64,000 bases of DNA from Streptantibioticus ferralitis (GTDB lineage Bacteria; Actinomycetota; Actinomycetes; Streptomycetales; Streptomycetaceae): NCBI RefSeq assembly GCF_029223525.1, contig NZ_JARHTQ010000030.1, positions 1 to 64,000 of the forward strand, given 5' to 3'. The position numbers were made by a program, and so were the translations under genes. Shown piece after piece: positions 7,926 to 15,822 of the stretch. Under the pieces are notes generated by a model. The model made no database searches, was not told the DNA's origin, and saw only the letters and a list, made by a program, of their open reading frames with translations. The first letter of the stretch is position 1; the number at the start of each line of letters is the position of its first letter.

Positions 7926-8825
7926 TCACATGACCGCGGGGCTGTCGAAGGCGGCGATGAGGCGGCCCAGGTCGCGGCGGTGCGAGGTGGCCGGCCAGGC
8001 CGCCCAGGTGCGCCGGACGAGGGGGTGGCCGACCAGCGGGCACCAGGTGACCGTGTCGGGGATGGGCTGCGACCAGTTGGGCGGCGCCAGGGCGAAGGCC
8101 CCGCCCGCGGCGACGGCGGCGAGTTTGACATCGGCGATCAGCGACTGCCCCTCGGGCACGGCAGGGCCCAGCTCCAGGCCGTGGCTGCGCAGCACGGCGG
8201 TGAGTTCGTCGTACCAGGCCGGACTGCCGGAGCGCGGGAAACCCACCCATTCCAGCCCGGCAAGGGCTTCCAGGCGGATCCCGTCTGCACACTCGGTCTG
8301 CTTGGCCTGCCCGGCGGCAATCAGCACGCCCAGCCGTTCCTCGGCGACGAGTACGGCGTCCAGCTCCTGGCCCACCGGGTGCTCGCGCAGCAGGCCGACG
8401 TCCAGCTCACCGGCGTGCAGGGCCGCGATCTGGGCGGACGTGGACAGGTGACGGGCTTGGACCCGGGTGGCCGGGTAGGCGGCGGACAGCTCCGCCAGCG
8501 GCCGGGAGAGCAGCTCAGAGGGCAACTCAAGCGGAATTCCGAGTCGCAGCACGCTCCCGCCGACCGCGGTGTGCCGAGCCACCGCCGCCACGGCCTGATC
8601 ATGACGCGCCAGCACGGCACGGGCCTCGCTGAGCAGCGTCATGCCCGCGTCGGTTGCCTTCACCCCGGAACTGGTGCGCACCAGCAGTTGTACGCCGAGT
8701 TGCCGCTCCAGAGCGCTGACGGTCTGCGACAAGGCGGGCTGGCTCAGGTGCAGTCGACGCGCTGCCGCGGACAGGCCGCCCTCTTCGACGACGGCGATGA
8801 ACGCCCGCATCTCGCGCAACTCCAT
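7926..8825 (-). CDS. LysR-family transcriptional regulator
   Basis: The 299-residue protein begins MELREMRAFIAVVEEGG with the LysR helix-turn-helix (LSAAARRLHLSQPALSQTVSALERQLG) in the first 60 residues. A two-lobed periplasmic-binding-like effector domain follows. The ATG at 8825 gives the standard N-terminus; longer in-frame versions run through unrelated sequence. It diverges from the NAD kinase gene 142 bp away. LysR proteins usually act on a divergent neighbour, but control of an NAD kinase would be unusual and nothing in the spacer proves it. Confidence 0.9.
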   Translation of the reverse strand: MELREMRAFIAVVEEGGLSAAARRLHLSQPALSQTVSALERQLGVQLLVRTSSGVKATDAGMTLLSEARAVLARHDQAVAAVARHTAVGGSVLRLGIPLELPSELLSRPLAELSAAYPATRVQARHLSTSAQIAALHAGELDVGLLREHPVGQELDAVLVAEERLGVLIAAGQAKQTECADGIRLEALAGLEWVGFPRSGSPAWYDELTAVLRSHGLELGPAVPEGQSLIADVKLAAVAAGGAFALAPPNWSQPIPDTVTWCPLVGHPLVRRTWAAWPATSHRRDLGRLIAAFDSPAVM

Positions 8826-8967
8826 GCACTCATCGCACCACGTGGGCGGGGTGCACGCCAGGGCCTCCCCAGCGACCTGATCGGGCAGGACTTGTCGGCG
8901 GTAGTCCGGTGTGCGTGACTGGGAGGGACGGGGCGTCGGCGACCCGACGGACATCGAGGCAATGCTC

Positions 8968-9828
8968 ATGGGACTCATCAACGCCGTAGGACTGGTGCTC
9001 CACCCCGAGCGGCACTGCGCGCCCACCGTGGAGACCATCACCCGCTGGAGCCGGGCCCGGGGTGGAAAGGTCCTGGGGCTGGCGGAGGAGGTGGCACGGA
9101 TCGACTGCGAGGCGGTACCGGTGGCGGCAACGGAGCTGACCGCGGCCGCCGACCTGCTGATCAGCCTCGGTGGGGACGGCACCATGCTGCGCACGATGCG
9201 CCTCGCGGTCGGCGGCCACGCGCCCGTCCTGGGGGTCAACGTCGGACGCCTGGGGTTCCTCGCCGAAATCGACACACCCGAGCTGCCCGCCGCGCTCGAC
9301 GCCATCGACGAGCGCCGTTTCACCGCGGAGGCCCGCTCCGCCGTCCAGGTCCGGTCGGGTTCCGATCAGGAGACAGCACTCAACGACGTCGTCCTCCTGC
9401 GCAGCCCCGGGAAGCGGTCCGCGGCGGTCGGCGTACGGGTGCAGGGCCACCCTTTCGTGAAGTACACCGCCGACGCGGTCATCGTCGCCACTCCCACCGG
9501 CTCCACCGCCTACAGCTTCTCCGCCGGCGGCCCCATCGTCTCCCCCAACGCCGAGGGACTGCTGGTCACGCCGGTTGCTCCGCACTCCGCGTTCAACCGG
9601 TCCGTTTTCCTCTCCGGCGGAGAGAAGCTGGCACTGGAGGTCCTGCCCAGCAGCGGTGAGCTCGCGGTGGAGGCCGACGGCCGCCTGGTCGGTCACGTCT
9701 GCCCCGGAGACGTCATCGACGTGACGCTACTGCCCGCCGCGGCGCGGGTCGTCCGCCTCGGCCTCACCACCTTCTACCAGCGCGCCCAGCGCAAGCTACG
9801 GATCACCGGCTCGGCGGAACCCGTCTGA
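8968..9828 (+). CDS. nadK: NAD kinase (ATP or polyphosphate-dependent)
   Basis: The protein phosphorylates NAD to NADP. The diagnostic motifs are present: ISLGGDGTMLR (phosphate-binding GGDGT), GVNVGRLGFLAEI, ALNDVVLLR and ATPTGSTAYSFSAGGPI. Length (286 residues) is normal. The ATG at 8968 gives the usual MGLINAVGLVLHPER opening and has GAGG eight bases upstream; ATG 8962 and a GTG at 8911 are in frame but less likely. Streptomycetes usually also have a housekeeping nadK near recN, so this may be a second paralogue; the window cannot show that. Confidence 0.9.
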   Translation: MGLINAVGLVLHPERHCAPTVETITRWSRARGGKVLGLAEEVARIDCEAVPVAATELTAAADLLISLGGDGTMLRTMRLAVGGHAPVLGVNVGRLGFLAEIDTPELPAALDAIDERRFTAEARSAVQVRSGSDQETALNDVVLLRSPGKRSAAVGVRVQGHPFVKYTADAVIVATPTGSTAYSFSAGGPIVSPNAEGLLVTPVAPHSAFNRSVFLSGGEKLALEVLPSSGELAVEADGRLVGHVCPGDVIDVTLLPAAARVVRLGLTTFYQRAQRKLRITGSAEPV

Positions 9829-9959
9829 CGCGATGCGTTCGGCAGGAGTGCCGTCGCGGGTCTTGCCCATGGCCCGCAACGCGGCCGTAGGCCCGGCCCA
9901 CGAAGTCCTGGCCCGCACGATCGACCGGCCTTCCGGTGCGGGCCAACACCGGGACCACC

Positions 9960-10320
9960 ATGGCGTGACGGGGCCAGGCGCGGTACATCGAACGTCACGT
10001 TCCGCTGCCGTCCATCGCCACGGCCGAGCCCACCAGGGCCTGGGCGCTCACTCATCTCGATCGACAGCGGTCCCTCGCCGACCTCGCAGCGCACGCGGCG
10101 CTCAGCATGCGCACCTTCGCCCGCCGGTTCCGCGACGAAGTGCGCGTCAGCCCAGGCGCTGGCTGGCCCAGCAGCGCATCGACCACGCCAGAACCCTGCT
10201 GGGAAACCACCGATCTGCCCGTGGACGCACATCACCCGCAGCCGCGGCTTCAACACGGGAACACCGATGCGGCAGCACTTCCGCAAGACCGTCGGCGTCC
10301 CCGTCAGCGGTGCGGCCGCT
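9960..10320 (+). pseudogene. GlxA/AraC-family regulator remnant
   Basis: Fragments of the C-terminal AraC DNA-binding domain appear in shifted frames. They are GQARYIERHVPLP (the linker typical of GlxA-type regulators), SLADLAAHAALSMRTFARRFRDEV (first helix-turn-helix), RWLAQQRIDHARTLLG and FNTGTPMRQHFRKTVGVP (second helix-turn-helix). At least two frame changes separate them and the DJ-1-like N-terminal domain is absent. The remnant runs into the end of the SDR gene of the other strand. Confidence 0.65.
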
Positions 10321-11095
10321 GGGCCTCCACGATCTGGGTGATGGTCCGGTCGGCGGCGGCCCGTCGTTGGACCCGCTCCGCGAAGCCGGGGAACTGCCCG
10401 GCTATGGAGCTGAGGATCCTCAGCTCCAAGGGGGCGACGTTGACTTCGCACAGGTTGCGTTCGATGGCCCGGGTGACGCCGGTGGCCACCCGGCGCGGGG
10501 TGACGGTGCGTACGCCGCCCGGCGGTGTGGCACCGGTGGCGGCGAACATACCGGCGTCGCGGACGAATCCGGGCTGGATGAGGGAGACGCCGACTCCCGT
10601 GCCGTGCAGGTCCTGCCGGAAGCCGTGCGCGAAACCGCGCAGTCCGAACTTGGTGGCGTTGTACAGGGAGGAGGACCTGGTGGCGGCCTTGCCTGAGATC
10701 GAGCCGACGAAGGCGATGTGGCCCCGGCCCGCCCGGACCATACGGGGTGCGAGGAGCCGGGCCAGCATGACCGGGGCCCGCAGGTTGACGTCGAGGGCCC
10801 GGTCGGCCTGTTCGGGGGTGTAGTCGAGGAGTTCGCCGCTGGCGGGCAGGGCCGCGTTGGCGATGAGGATGTCGACGTCTCCGCACGTCTCCGCGAGGCG
10901 CTCGACGTCCGCTGGGTCGGCGAGGTCGGCGGTGACGGCTCGGGCGCCCAGTTTCGCCGCGACTGATTCCAGGGCGTCGGCCCGGCGGCCGGAGACCACC
11001 AAAGTGGCTCCCCTGCGGGCGAGTTCATCGGCGATCTCCTCGCCCAGGCCGCCGGTGGCCCCGGTCAGGAGCACGGTTGATCCGCTGATGCGCAT
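10304..11095 (-). CDS. SDR-family oxidoreductase
   Basis: A 263-residue short-chain dehydrogenase with LLTGATGGLGEEIA, DILIANAAL (an NAAL variant of NNAG), the catalytic Ser in VGSISGKA and YNATKFGLRGFA. The extended C-terminus (IVEAQRPHR) and the VSLIQPGFV segment resemble the subgroup acting on bulky alcohols or acyl chains. SGRR after strand two points to NADPH. It is a single gene between a regulator remnant and the LOG-like gene on the same strand. Confidence 0.87.
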   Translation of the reverse strand: MRISGSTVLLTGATGGLGEEIADELARRGATLVVSGRRADALESVAAKLGARAVTADLADPADVERLAETCGDVDILIANAALPASGELLDYTPEQADRALDVNLRAPVMLARLLAPRMVRAGRGHIAFVGSISGKAATRSSSLYNATKFGLRGFAHGFRQDLHGTGVGVSLIQPGFVRDAGMFAATGATPPGGVRTVTPRRVATGVTRAIERNLCEVNVAPLELRILSSIAGQFPGFAERVQRRAAADRTITQIVEAQRPHR

Positions 11096-11181
11096 CCGGA
11101 AAGCCTCCAGTCACTCGCTCGAACGATATGGATGAGGGGCGGCCGTGTCCACAGTTGGCCGTCACAGCCCGCGCCGCGGCT

Positions 11182-11709
11182 TCACCCTTCGTCGCCGCGC
11201 CCGGAACCGCCATCGGCCAGCCGAAGGGCCAACTCCACGGCCTCCTCGGCCGAGCCGACCGCCGTCGGCATACTGACTGCGTGGGGCCGTGCCGGCTTGA
11301 CGTCCCAACTGTCGACCACCACGGTCGGTTTCCCCGTCCTCATCGCCAACGCGATCTCGCTGAGCGTCCCCCAGCCCCCGCCCACCGCGATGACGGCATC
11401 GCCCGCCGCCACCACCAGGCCGTTGCGCAGTTCGCCGAGTCCGGTCGGCAGCGCGACGGACAGACAGGGGTTGCCGACGGCCCGATCCCGGCCCGGCAGC
11501 AACCCGACCGCGGTCCCGCCGCGGCTCCGCACGCCCCGGCACGCGGCCTCCATGACCCCGCCGAGACCGCCGCAGACCACCACCACTCCGCGCTCGGCCA
11601 GTAGAGCGCCGACATGCTCGGCCGCCTCCTTCTCCGCGGCCGACGCGTCCCCCGCGCCGATCACGGCCACGTAGGTGATCTCTCGCTTCGCCGCGGGGTC
11701 CTGGGCCAT
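11182..11709 (-). CDS. LOG/TIGR00725-family nucleotide-binding protein
   Basis: The 175-residue protein has the Rossmann fold of the lysine-decarboxylase-like/LOG superfamily: VAVIGAGDAS at the start, VVVCGGLGGVMEAACRG and the signature GGGWGTLSEIALA (GGxGTxxE). Family members cleave cytokinin nucleoside monophosphates or related nucleotides, releasing ribose 5-phosphate, though the TIGR00725 branch is little studied. The ATG at 11709 was preferred because sequence further upstream in the same frame is the complement of the LysE gene. Confidence 0.8.
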   Translation of the reverse strand: MAQDPAAKREITYVAVIGAGDASAAEKEAAEHVGALLAERGVVVVCGGLGGVMEAACRGVRSRGGTAVGLLPGRDRAVGNPCLSVALPTGLGELRNGLVVAAGDAVIAVGGGWGTLSEIALAMRTGKPTVVVDSWDVKPARPHAVSMPTAVGSAEEAVELALRLADGGSGRGDEG

Positions 11710-11825
11710 CGTTGCTCCACGTGTGCACTGCCGGATCTGCCGCCCTGCCAGGGGCGAGTGTGGCACGTCATCACGGCACTGCCGCGCAGGTCGCACCCGA
11801 CCGGCCGACACGACCGTCGGCCCTC

Positions 11826-12473
11826 TTACGAGGCTGGCGCCGGCAACGAGTGGTCTGCGGCGAGTTTTACCGCGAGGGCACCGAGCACCGTCCCCATCAC
11901 ATACCGCTGGGCCCGCAGCCAGGCCGGGCGTCGGGCGAGGAACACCGCGATGGTGCCCGCCGCGACGACGAGGAGGAGGTTCACCAGCAGACTCACGGCG
12001 ATCTGGATCCCGCCCAGGACGAACCCCTGAACCAGCACATGGCCAGCGCGGGGGTCGACGAACTGCGGAATCAACGACAGGTACATCACGGCGATCTTGG
12101 GGTTGAGGAGATTGGTCATCAACCCCATGGCGAACAGCCGACGATGGGAGTCCGGCGGCAGTTCCTTCGGCGTGAACACCGACACACCACCGGGCTTGAG
12201 CGCCTTCCATGCCAGCCACCCCAGATACCCGGCGCCCGCGAGCTTTACGGTCGCGTACAGCGCCGGAACGGTGCGGAACACCACCGAGAGGCCGAGGTTC
12301 GCGGCGCTGAGGTAGCCGAGGAAGCCGACCGCGACGCCGGTGAGGGAGACCAGCCCGGCCTTGCGGCCCTGGGTGATGCTCCGCGAGACCAGGTACATCA
12401 TGTTGGGTCCCGGCGTCAGCACCATGCCTAGAGCCACCGCCGCGACGCCGAGGACCGCGCCTGTTGTGATCAT
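11826..12473 (-). CDS. LysE-family translocator
   Basis: The 215-residue integral membrane protein has about six hydrophobic segments and the family signature near the N-terminus (LGMVLTPGPNMMYLVSRSITQG). Internal landmarks are GYLGWLAWKALK and LMTNLLNPKIAVMYLSLIPQFV. Such proteins export amino acids or small metabolites by a proton- or ion-coupled mechanism across the cytoplasmic membrane; the substrate is not predictable. It lies 116 bp upstream of the LOG-like gene on the same strand. Confidence 0.88.
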   Translation of the reverse strand: MITTGAVLGVAAVALGMVLTPGPNMMYLVSRSITQGRKAGLVSLTGVAVGFLGYLSAANLGLSVVFRTVPALYATVKLAGAGYLGWLAWKALKPGGVSVFTPKELPPDSHRRLFAMGLMTNLLNPKIAVMYLSLIPQFVDPRAGHVLVQGFVLGGIQIAVSLLVNLLLVVAAGTIAVFLARRPAWLRAQRYVMGTVLGALAVKLAADHSLPAPAS

Positions 12474-12609
12474 GGGTCAAGCCTCACCCGGGCCGGCCCT
12501 CCACCACCAGCGACAGTTTCTCGACTCGTCGATTAAGCGTCACTTCAGGCAGCGCCTGACGCGACCGTGCCGACGTCGGCCGGGAACACCAGGGCCGCAC
12601 CGCGGACCG

Positions 12610-12885
12610 AACGGGTCGCTACAGGCCCTCGGCATGTGCATGGACGTCACCTCCGCCGGGACCGCCAACGGCACCCGGGTCCAGCTCCACGACTGCAACG
12701 GCACCGGTTCACAGGTCTGGCAGAGGGGCTCGAACGGCAGCCTGGTCAACCCGCAGTCCGGGCGCTGCCTCGACGCCACCGGCCCCAGCTCCGCAAACGG
12801 CACCCGGCCGCAGACCTGGGACTGCACCGGCGCCGCCAACCAGCAGTGGGCACTGCCCAGTCGACGCACCTCCCGCAGGGCATGA
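12610..12885 (+). pseudogene. Ricin B-type lectin domain fragment
   Basis: The plus frame encodes about 80 residues of a ricin-type carbohydrate-binding module: GMCMDVTSAGTANGTRVQL, then HDCNGTGSQVWQ, GRCLDATGPSSANGTRPQTW and NQQWAL. These are two QxW-type subunits of the beta-trefoil. In streptomycetes such modules sit at the ends of secreted glycoside hydrolases, and no catalytic domain or signal peptide precedes this one. It is an orphan tail left by deletion. Confidence 0.6.
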
Positions 12886-13149
12886 CGTGAGGCGGTGAAG
12901 CGACGCCGGGTGCCAGTGGAGGCAAAGGCCTCCCGTGGCACCCGATGTCTTTTCGTGAAGGTACAGACCTTGACGTGCCCATGCGCGGTGCCCAACTTCT
13001 TCAGCGATCGAAGCCGTTCACGTCCCCAACACTCGTTCATCTATGCGCCCGGGGCGGCCGGCGCTGAGCGGTCGTATTCGCCGTTGACGGCCGGGACGGC
13101 CTCCCGCGCGTCCGAGGCGCCCCGACAGGCCGGACCGCTGATGGTGGCC

Positions 13150-14352
13150 CTAGCTCTGCGGGACGTCCTTGACGAACACGATGCCGTCGCTGTCCGCCAG
13201 GTGGGCCGGGTCAAGCGGGGAGTAGCCGAACCAGGGGGATACGCGGGGCGCGGGCCGCGTGTCGCCGAGGCCGGTGGCCAGCCGCGGGGCGTCGATGACG
13301 TAGCGGTCCGCCGGGAGCGCGTACAGGAGTCCTTCGACGGTGTCCGGTGGCGGGGTGTCCACTCCCCGGTGCCGGATCGTGCCGAGGGCCGTGGCCAGGA
13401 AGGCATACCCCTCGCCCAGGCGGGAGTTCACGATCGCGCCGGCGCTCCACCACTCCAACGGCAGGCCGCCCATCCGCATCGTGCTCTTGTCCCGCTGGAG
13501 ATGGCCGTTGTGGGCATGGACCAGTCCCGGGCCCCGTTCGGCGACGGCGAACAGGTTGTCGGCCATCATCTGGCCCCGCAGGCCCACCAGCCGCGTCATA
13601 CGGCTCGGTGAGGTGTCGGCCATCCAGAAGTGGTAGCGCAGCAGGCCGGTGGCGGTGCGCCCGTACAGGCGTGCCCGGTCCCAGTCGTCCCGCGAGGTCG
13701 TCGTGATCAGGTGCGGCGTCTGTACGTCGAGCAGCGCCACCAGATCGTCGGCGAGGAGCCGCAGCTGACTGGCCGCGGGCGACTGCCCCACGGACTGGGC
13801 CGGGTCCATCATGACGGCGGGGCTGGTCCACCGGTCGTCGGCGCCGAGCAGGCGGTCGAGCGTTTCCGCGGTGCAGGGAAGCAGGTCCGCGTCCACCCGG
13901 CCCGAGAGGTAGCCGTGGAGTGCGGTGAGGGCCTGCCGGGGGCTCGCGGCGCCGGTGATCTCCAGCGGGCCGTCGAACCCGGCGAAGCGGAGCCACTCGG
14001 ACGCGGGCCGGCCGTCGTTGTAGGCGCGCATCCAGCGCACGAGCTCGCGGTTGGCCGCGGAGGTGCCGAACCCGTGGCTGAATCCTTGCTCCATGACTTC
14101 GTCGAGGGTGCCCGTGCCCGAGGTGACGTAGTCGTCCACGAGCAGGCCCATCATGCAGTCGCTCTCGATCGCGATCGTCCGGTAGCCCTCCTGCTCGACG
14201 AGTTGCCGGAAGAGCTCGTTGCGCAGGTCGAGCAGCGTGTCCTCGCCATGGGTGGGCTCGCCCAGAGCGAGCAGCCGCGGCCGGGCCGGTAGCAGCCGCA
14301 TGACGGCGGCGGCCTCGACGGCATGGGCGGTGTCCTTGATGTCAGTAGCCAT
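13150..14352 (-). CDS. Erythromycin esterase-family protein
   Basis: The 400-residue protein shows the family landmarks: LLALGEPTHGEDTLLDLRN near residue 30, a conserved IESDCMMGL, WMRAYNDGRP, LRFAGFDGP and LVHAHNGHLQRD, which hold the Glu and His pairs of the metal- or water-activating site. True erythromycin esterases open the macrolide lactone; most streptomycete members have no known substrate. The ATG at 14352 gives the conserved start, although only one base separates GAAGG from it. It diverges from the TioE/MerR gene across a palindrome, so the pair probably forms a drug-responsive unit. Confidence 0.85.
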   Translation of the reverse strand: MATDIKDTAHAVEAAAVMRLLPARPRLLALGEPTHGEDTLLDLRNELFRQLVEQEGYRTIAIESDCMMGLLVDDYVTSGTGTLDEVMEQGFSHGFGTSAANRELVRWMRAYNDGRPASEWLRFAGFDGPLEITGAASPRQALTALHGYLSGRVDADLLPCTAETLDRLLGADDRWTSPAVMMDPAQSVGQSPAASQLRLLADDLVALLDVQTPHLITTTSRDDWDRARLYGRTATGLLRYHFWMADTSPSRMTRLVGLRGQMMADNLFAVAERGPGLVHAHNGHLQRDKSTMRMGGLPLEWWSAGAIVNSRLGEGYAFLATALGTIRHRGVDTPPPDTVEGLLYALPADRYVIDAPRLATGLGDTRPAPRVSPWFGYSPLDPAHLADSDGIVFVKDVPQS

Positions 14353-14355
14353 ACC

Positions 14356-14373
14356 TTCAACGGTATCGTTGAA
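14356..14373. promoter_or_regulatory. Palindromic MerR-type operator between esterase and TioE genes
   Basis: The sequence TTCAACGGTATCGTTGAA is an 18-bp inverted repeat with 7-bp arms (TTCAACG/CGTTGAA). It starts four bases upstream of the esterase ATG and 38 bases upstream of the regulator ATG. Position and symmetry suit binding of the divergently encoded MerR-family dimer. Confidence 0.6.
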
Positions 14374-14410
14374 CTTTCGGTTGAGACTTTCTCGCGATAT
14401 CGGCAGGACC

Positions 14411-15160
14411 ATGGAGCGAAACCCTCAAAACGGCAAGCGGCTCAGGCCGGTTGACCTGGCACGCGGGCACGGTCTGTCCACGCAGGCGATCAGGAACTAC
14501 GAGGAGGCCGGCATCCTTCCGGCCGCCGGTCGCACACCCCACGGCTACCGCACCTACACCTCGTTGCACGCGGGGGCGCTGCGCGCGTTCCTCGCCCTGC
14601 TGCCCGGCCACGGCCACCAGACGGCGACGTCGATCATGCGGGCGGTGAACGAGGGCGCGGCCGAGGAGGCGTTCCGCCTCATCGACGAGAGCCATGCCCA
14701 GCTCCTCCAGGACCGCCGGACCCTCCAGGCCGTGGAGAACGCCCTCCGCGACCTGGAGCCCACCACGGCGTCCGAGCCCGGTGTGGGGTTGGATCCAGCC
14801 GTGGTGCCCGGGCCCGGCGGCACGTTCATCGGGCCGCTGGCGGGGAAGCTCGGAATCCGGCCCGCGACGCTGCGCAAATGGGAGCGCGCCGGGCTGGTGC
14901 GCCCGCGCCGCGACCCGCTGACCGGGTACCGCGTCTACGACGAGGCCGACGTACGGGACGCCCGGCTGGCCCACCAGCTCAGGCGGGGCGGCTACCTGCT
15001 GGAGCAGATCGCCCCGCTGATCGCCCAGGTGCGGGCGGCCGGCGGGCTGGAGCCGCTGGATGCCGCACTGTGCGACTGGCGCGGCCGGCTGTCCGCCCGC
15101 GGGCAGGCGATGCTGACCGGGGCCGCCGAGCTGGAGGCGTACCTCCGCGAGCGCGGATGA
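14411..15160 (+). CDS. TioE-family (double MerR) transcriptional regulator
   Basis: The 249-residue protein holds two MerR-like winged helices in tandem: LRPVDLARGHGLSTQAIRNYEEAGILP at residues 10-40 and IGPLAGKLGIRPATLRKWERAGLV near 140-165, the latter followed by DPLTGYRVYDEADVRDARL. This two-headed layout is that of TioE-family regulators. The ATG at 14411 follows GGCAGGA. With the divergent esterase-like gene and the palindrome between them, it likely senses a drug or metabolite and controls both genes; the ligand is unknown. Confidence 0.85.
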   Translation: MERNPQNGKRLRPVDLARGHGLSTQAIRNYEEAGILPAAGRTPHGYRTYTSLHAGALRAFLALLPGHGHQTATSIMRAVNEGAAEEAFRLIDESHAQLLQDRRTLQAVENALRDLEPTTASEPGVGLDPAVVPGPGGTFIGPLAGKLGIRPATLRKWERAGLVRPRRDPLTGYRVYDEADVRDARLAHQLRRGGYLLEQIAPLIAQVRAAGGLEPLDAALCDWRGRLSARGQAMLTGAAELEAYLRERG

Positions 15161-15535
15161 GACTTCGGTCGCCAGCCGAAGAGAACAGGGGTCACAGGCG
15201 GTTCCGTCTCGGCTGACCCGTCCGCCGATGTCGGCCTGGTCCTGGGCTGAGCCTTACTCCTCATCGACCGCAACCGGATCACGCAGGGGCCGCAGGCCGC
15301 GAGCGCGTGGCGGCCCTCCCGGCGGTTGGCCTGCGTCCTGATCTGTCGCCGGTGGCCGGGCTCGTCGGCCAGGCGCAGGTTGTGCAGGGTTGGCCGATTC
15401 GCCCCCCGAAGGCGAACTTCTGGGTGAGCACCCGGTCGGGGCGCGCCGACCAGGGCCAAGGTGGCGATCAACAAGAGTCCGAGGAGCATCGACATGCCGC
15501 GCACGGCGAGGTCCATGGGTGGGGATGGCGGGTGA

Positions 15536-15547
15536 GAGAGCGCTCTC
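15536..15547. promoter_or_regulatory. LacI-type operator, distal copy
   Basis: GAGAGCGCTCTC is a perfect 12-bp palindrome with the central CG and AGCGCT core typical of LacI/CebR-family operators in streptomycetes. A matching core recurs 224 bp closer to the gene. Confidence 0.5.
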
Positions 15548-15722
15548 CCGGTGGGGTGATGTTTACGGTGTTGTTTCTGGCACGTCAAGAACTTAAACGC
15601 TGATCCTCTTCAACCATTCACTAATTGACGGCAGTTGATGACACGTCAGTGGTTAATCGCGCTGATTGACCGCATACATCCCGGCAGTCCGGCCAGTGGA
15701 TAGCGGAACTGTGTGCAATGTC

Positions 15723-15751
15723 TTGACACATCGAAAGCACCGTCGTAACAC
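15723..15751 (+). promoter_or_regulatory. Candidate promoter of the beta-helix protein gene
   Basis: A perfect TTGACA at 15723-15728 is followed after 17 bases by TAACAC at 15746-15751. The gene starts about 70 bp downstream, and the proximal LacI-type palindrome begins nine bases after the -10, where a repressor would block initiation. Confidence 0.55.
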
Positions 15752-15759
15752 TCCCTGGC

Positions 15760-15769
15760 AGAGCGCTCT
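15760..15769. promoter_or_regulatory. LacI-type operator, proximal copy
   Basis: AGAGCGCTCT is a perfect 10-bp palindrome sharing the core of the site at 15536-15547 and lying just after the candidate -10 box. Two such sites upstream of a secreted beta-helix protein suggest sugar-controlled repression; no LacI gene is present in the window. Confidence 0.55.
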
Positions 15770-15822
15770 CCTGTGCCCGACCGCTGTCCGGGCGTCACTC
15801 CCCCCACTTCCGCAGGAGATGC

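Larger units (their letters stand above)
15161..15822. other. Long upstream region of the beta-helix protein gene
   Basis: No convincing gene lies in these 662 bp. A minus-strand stretch around 15400-15520 encodes one hydrophobic segment (MSMLLGLLLIATLALVG) but has no recognisable continuation. The right half is AT-richer and carries two LacI-type palindromes and a promoter, listed separately. Confidence 0.5.

Noticed and set aside
14992-15588. Minus-strand frame with one hydrophobic segment before the beta-helix gene
   Set aside because: Only one helix-like stretch, no ribosome site and no family resemblance; part of it opposes the TioE gene.
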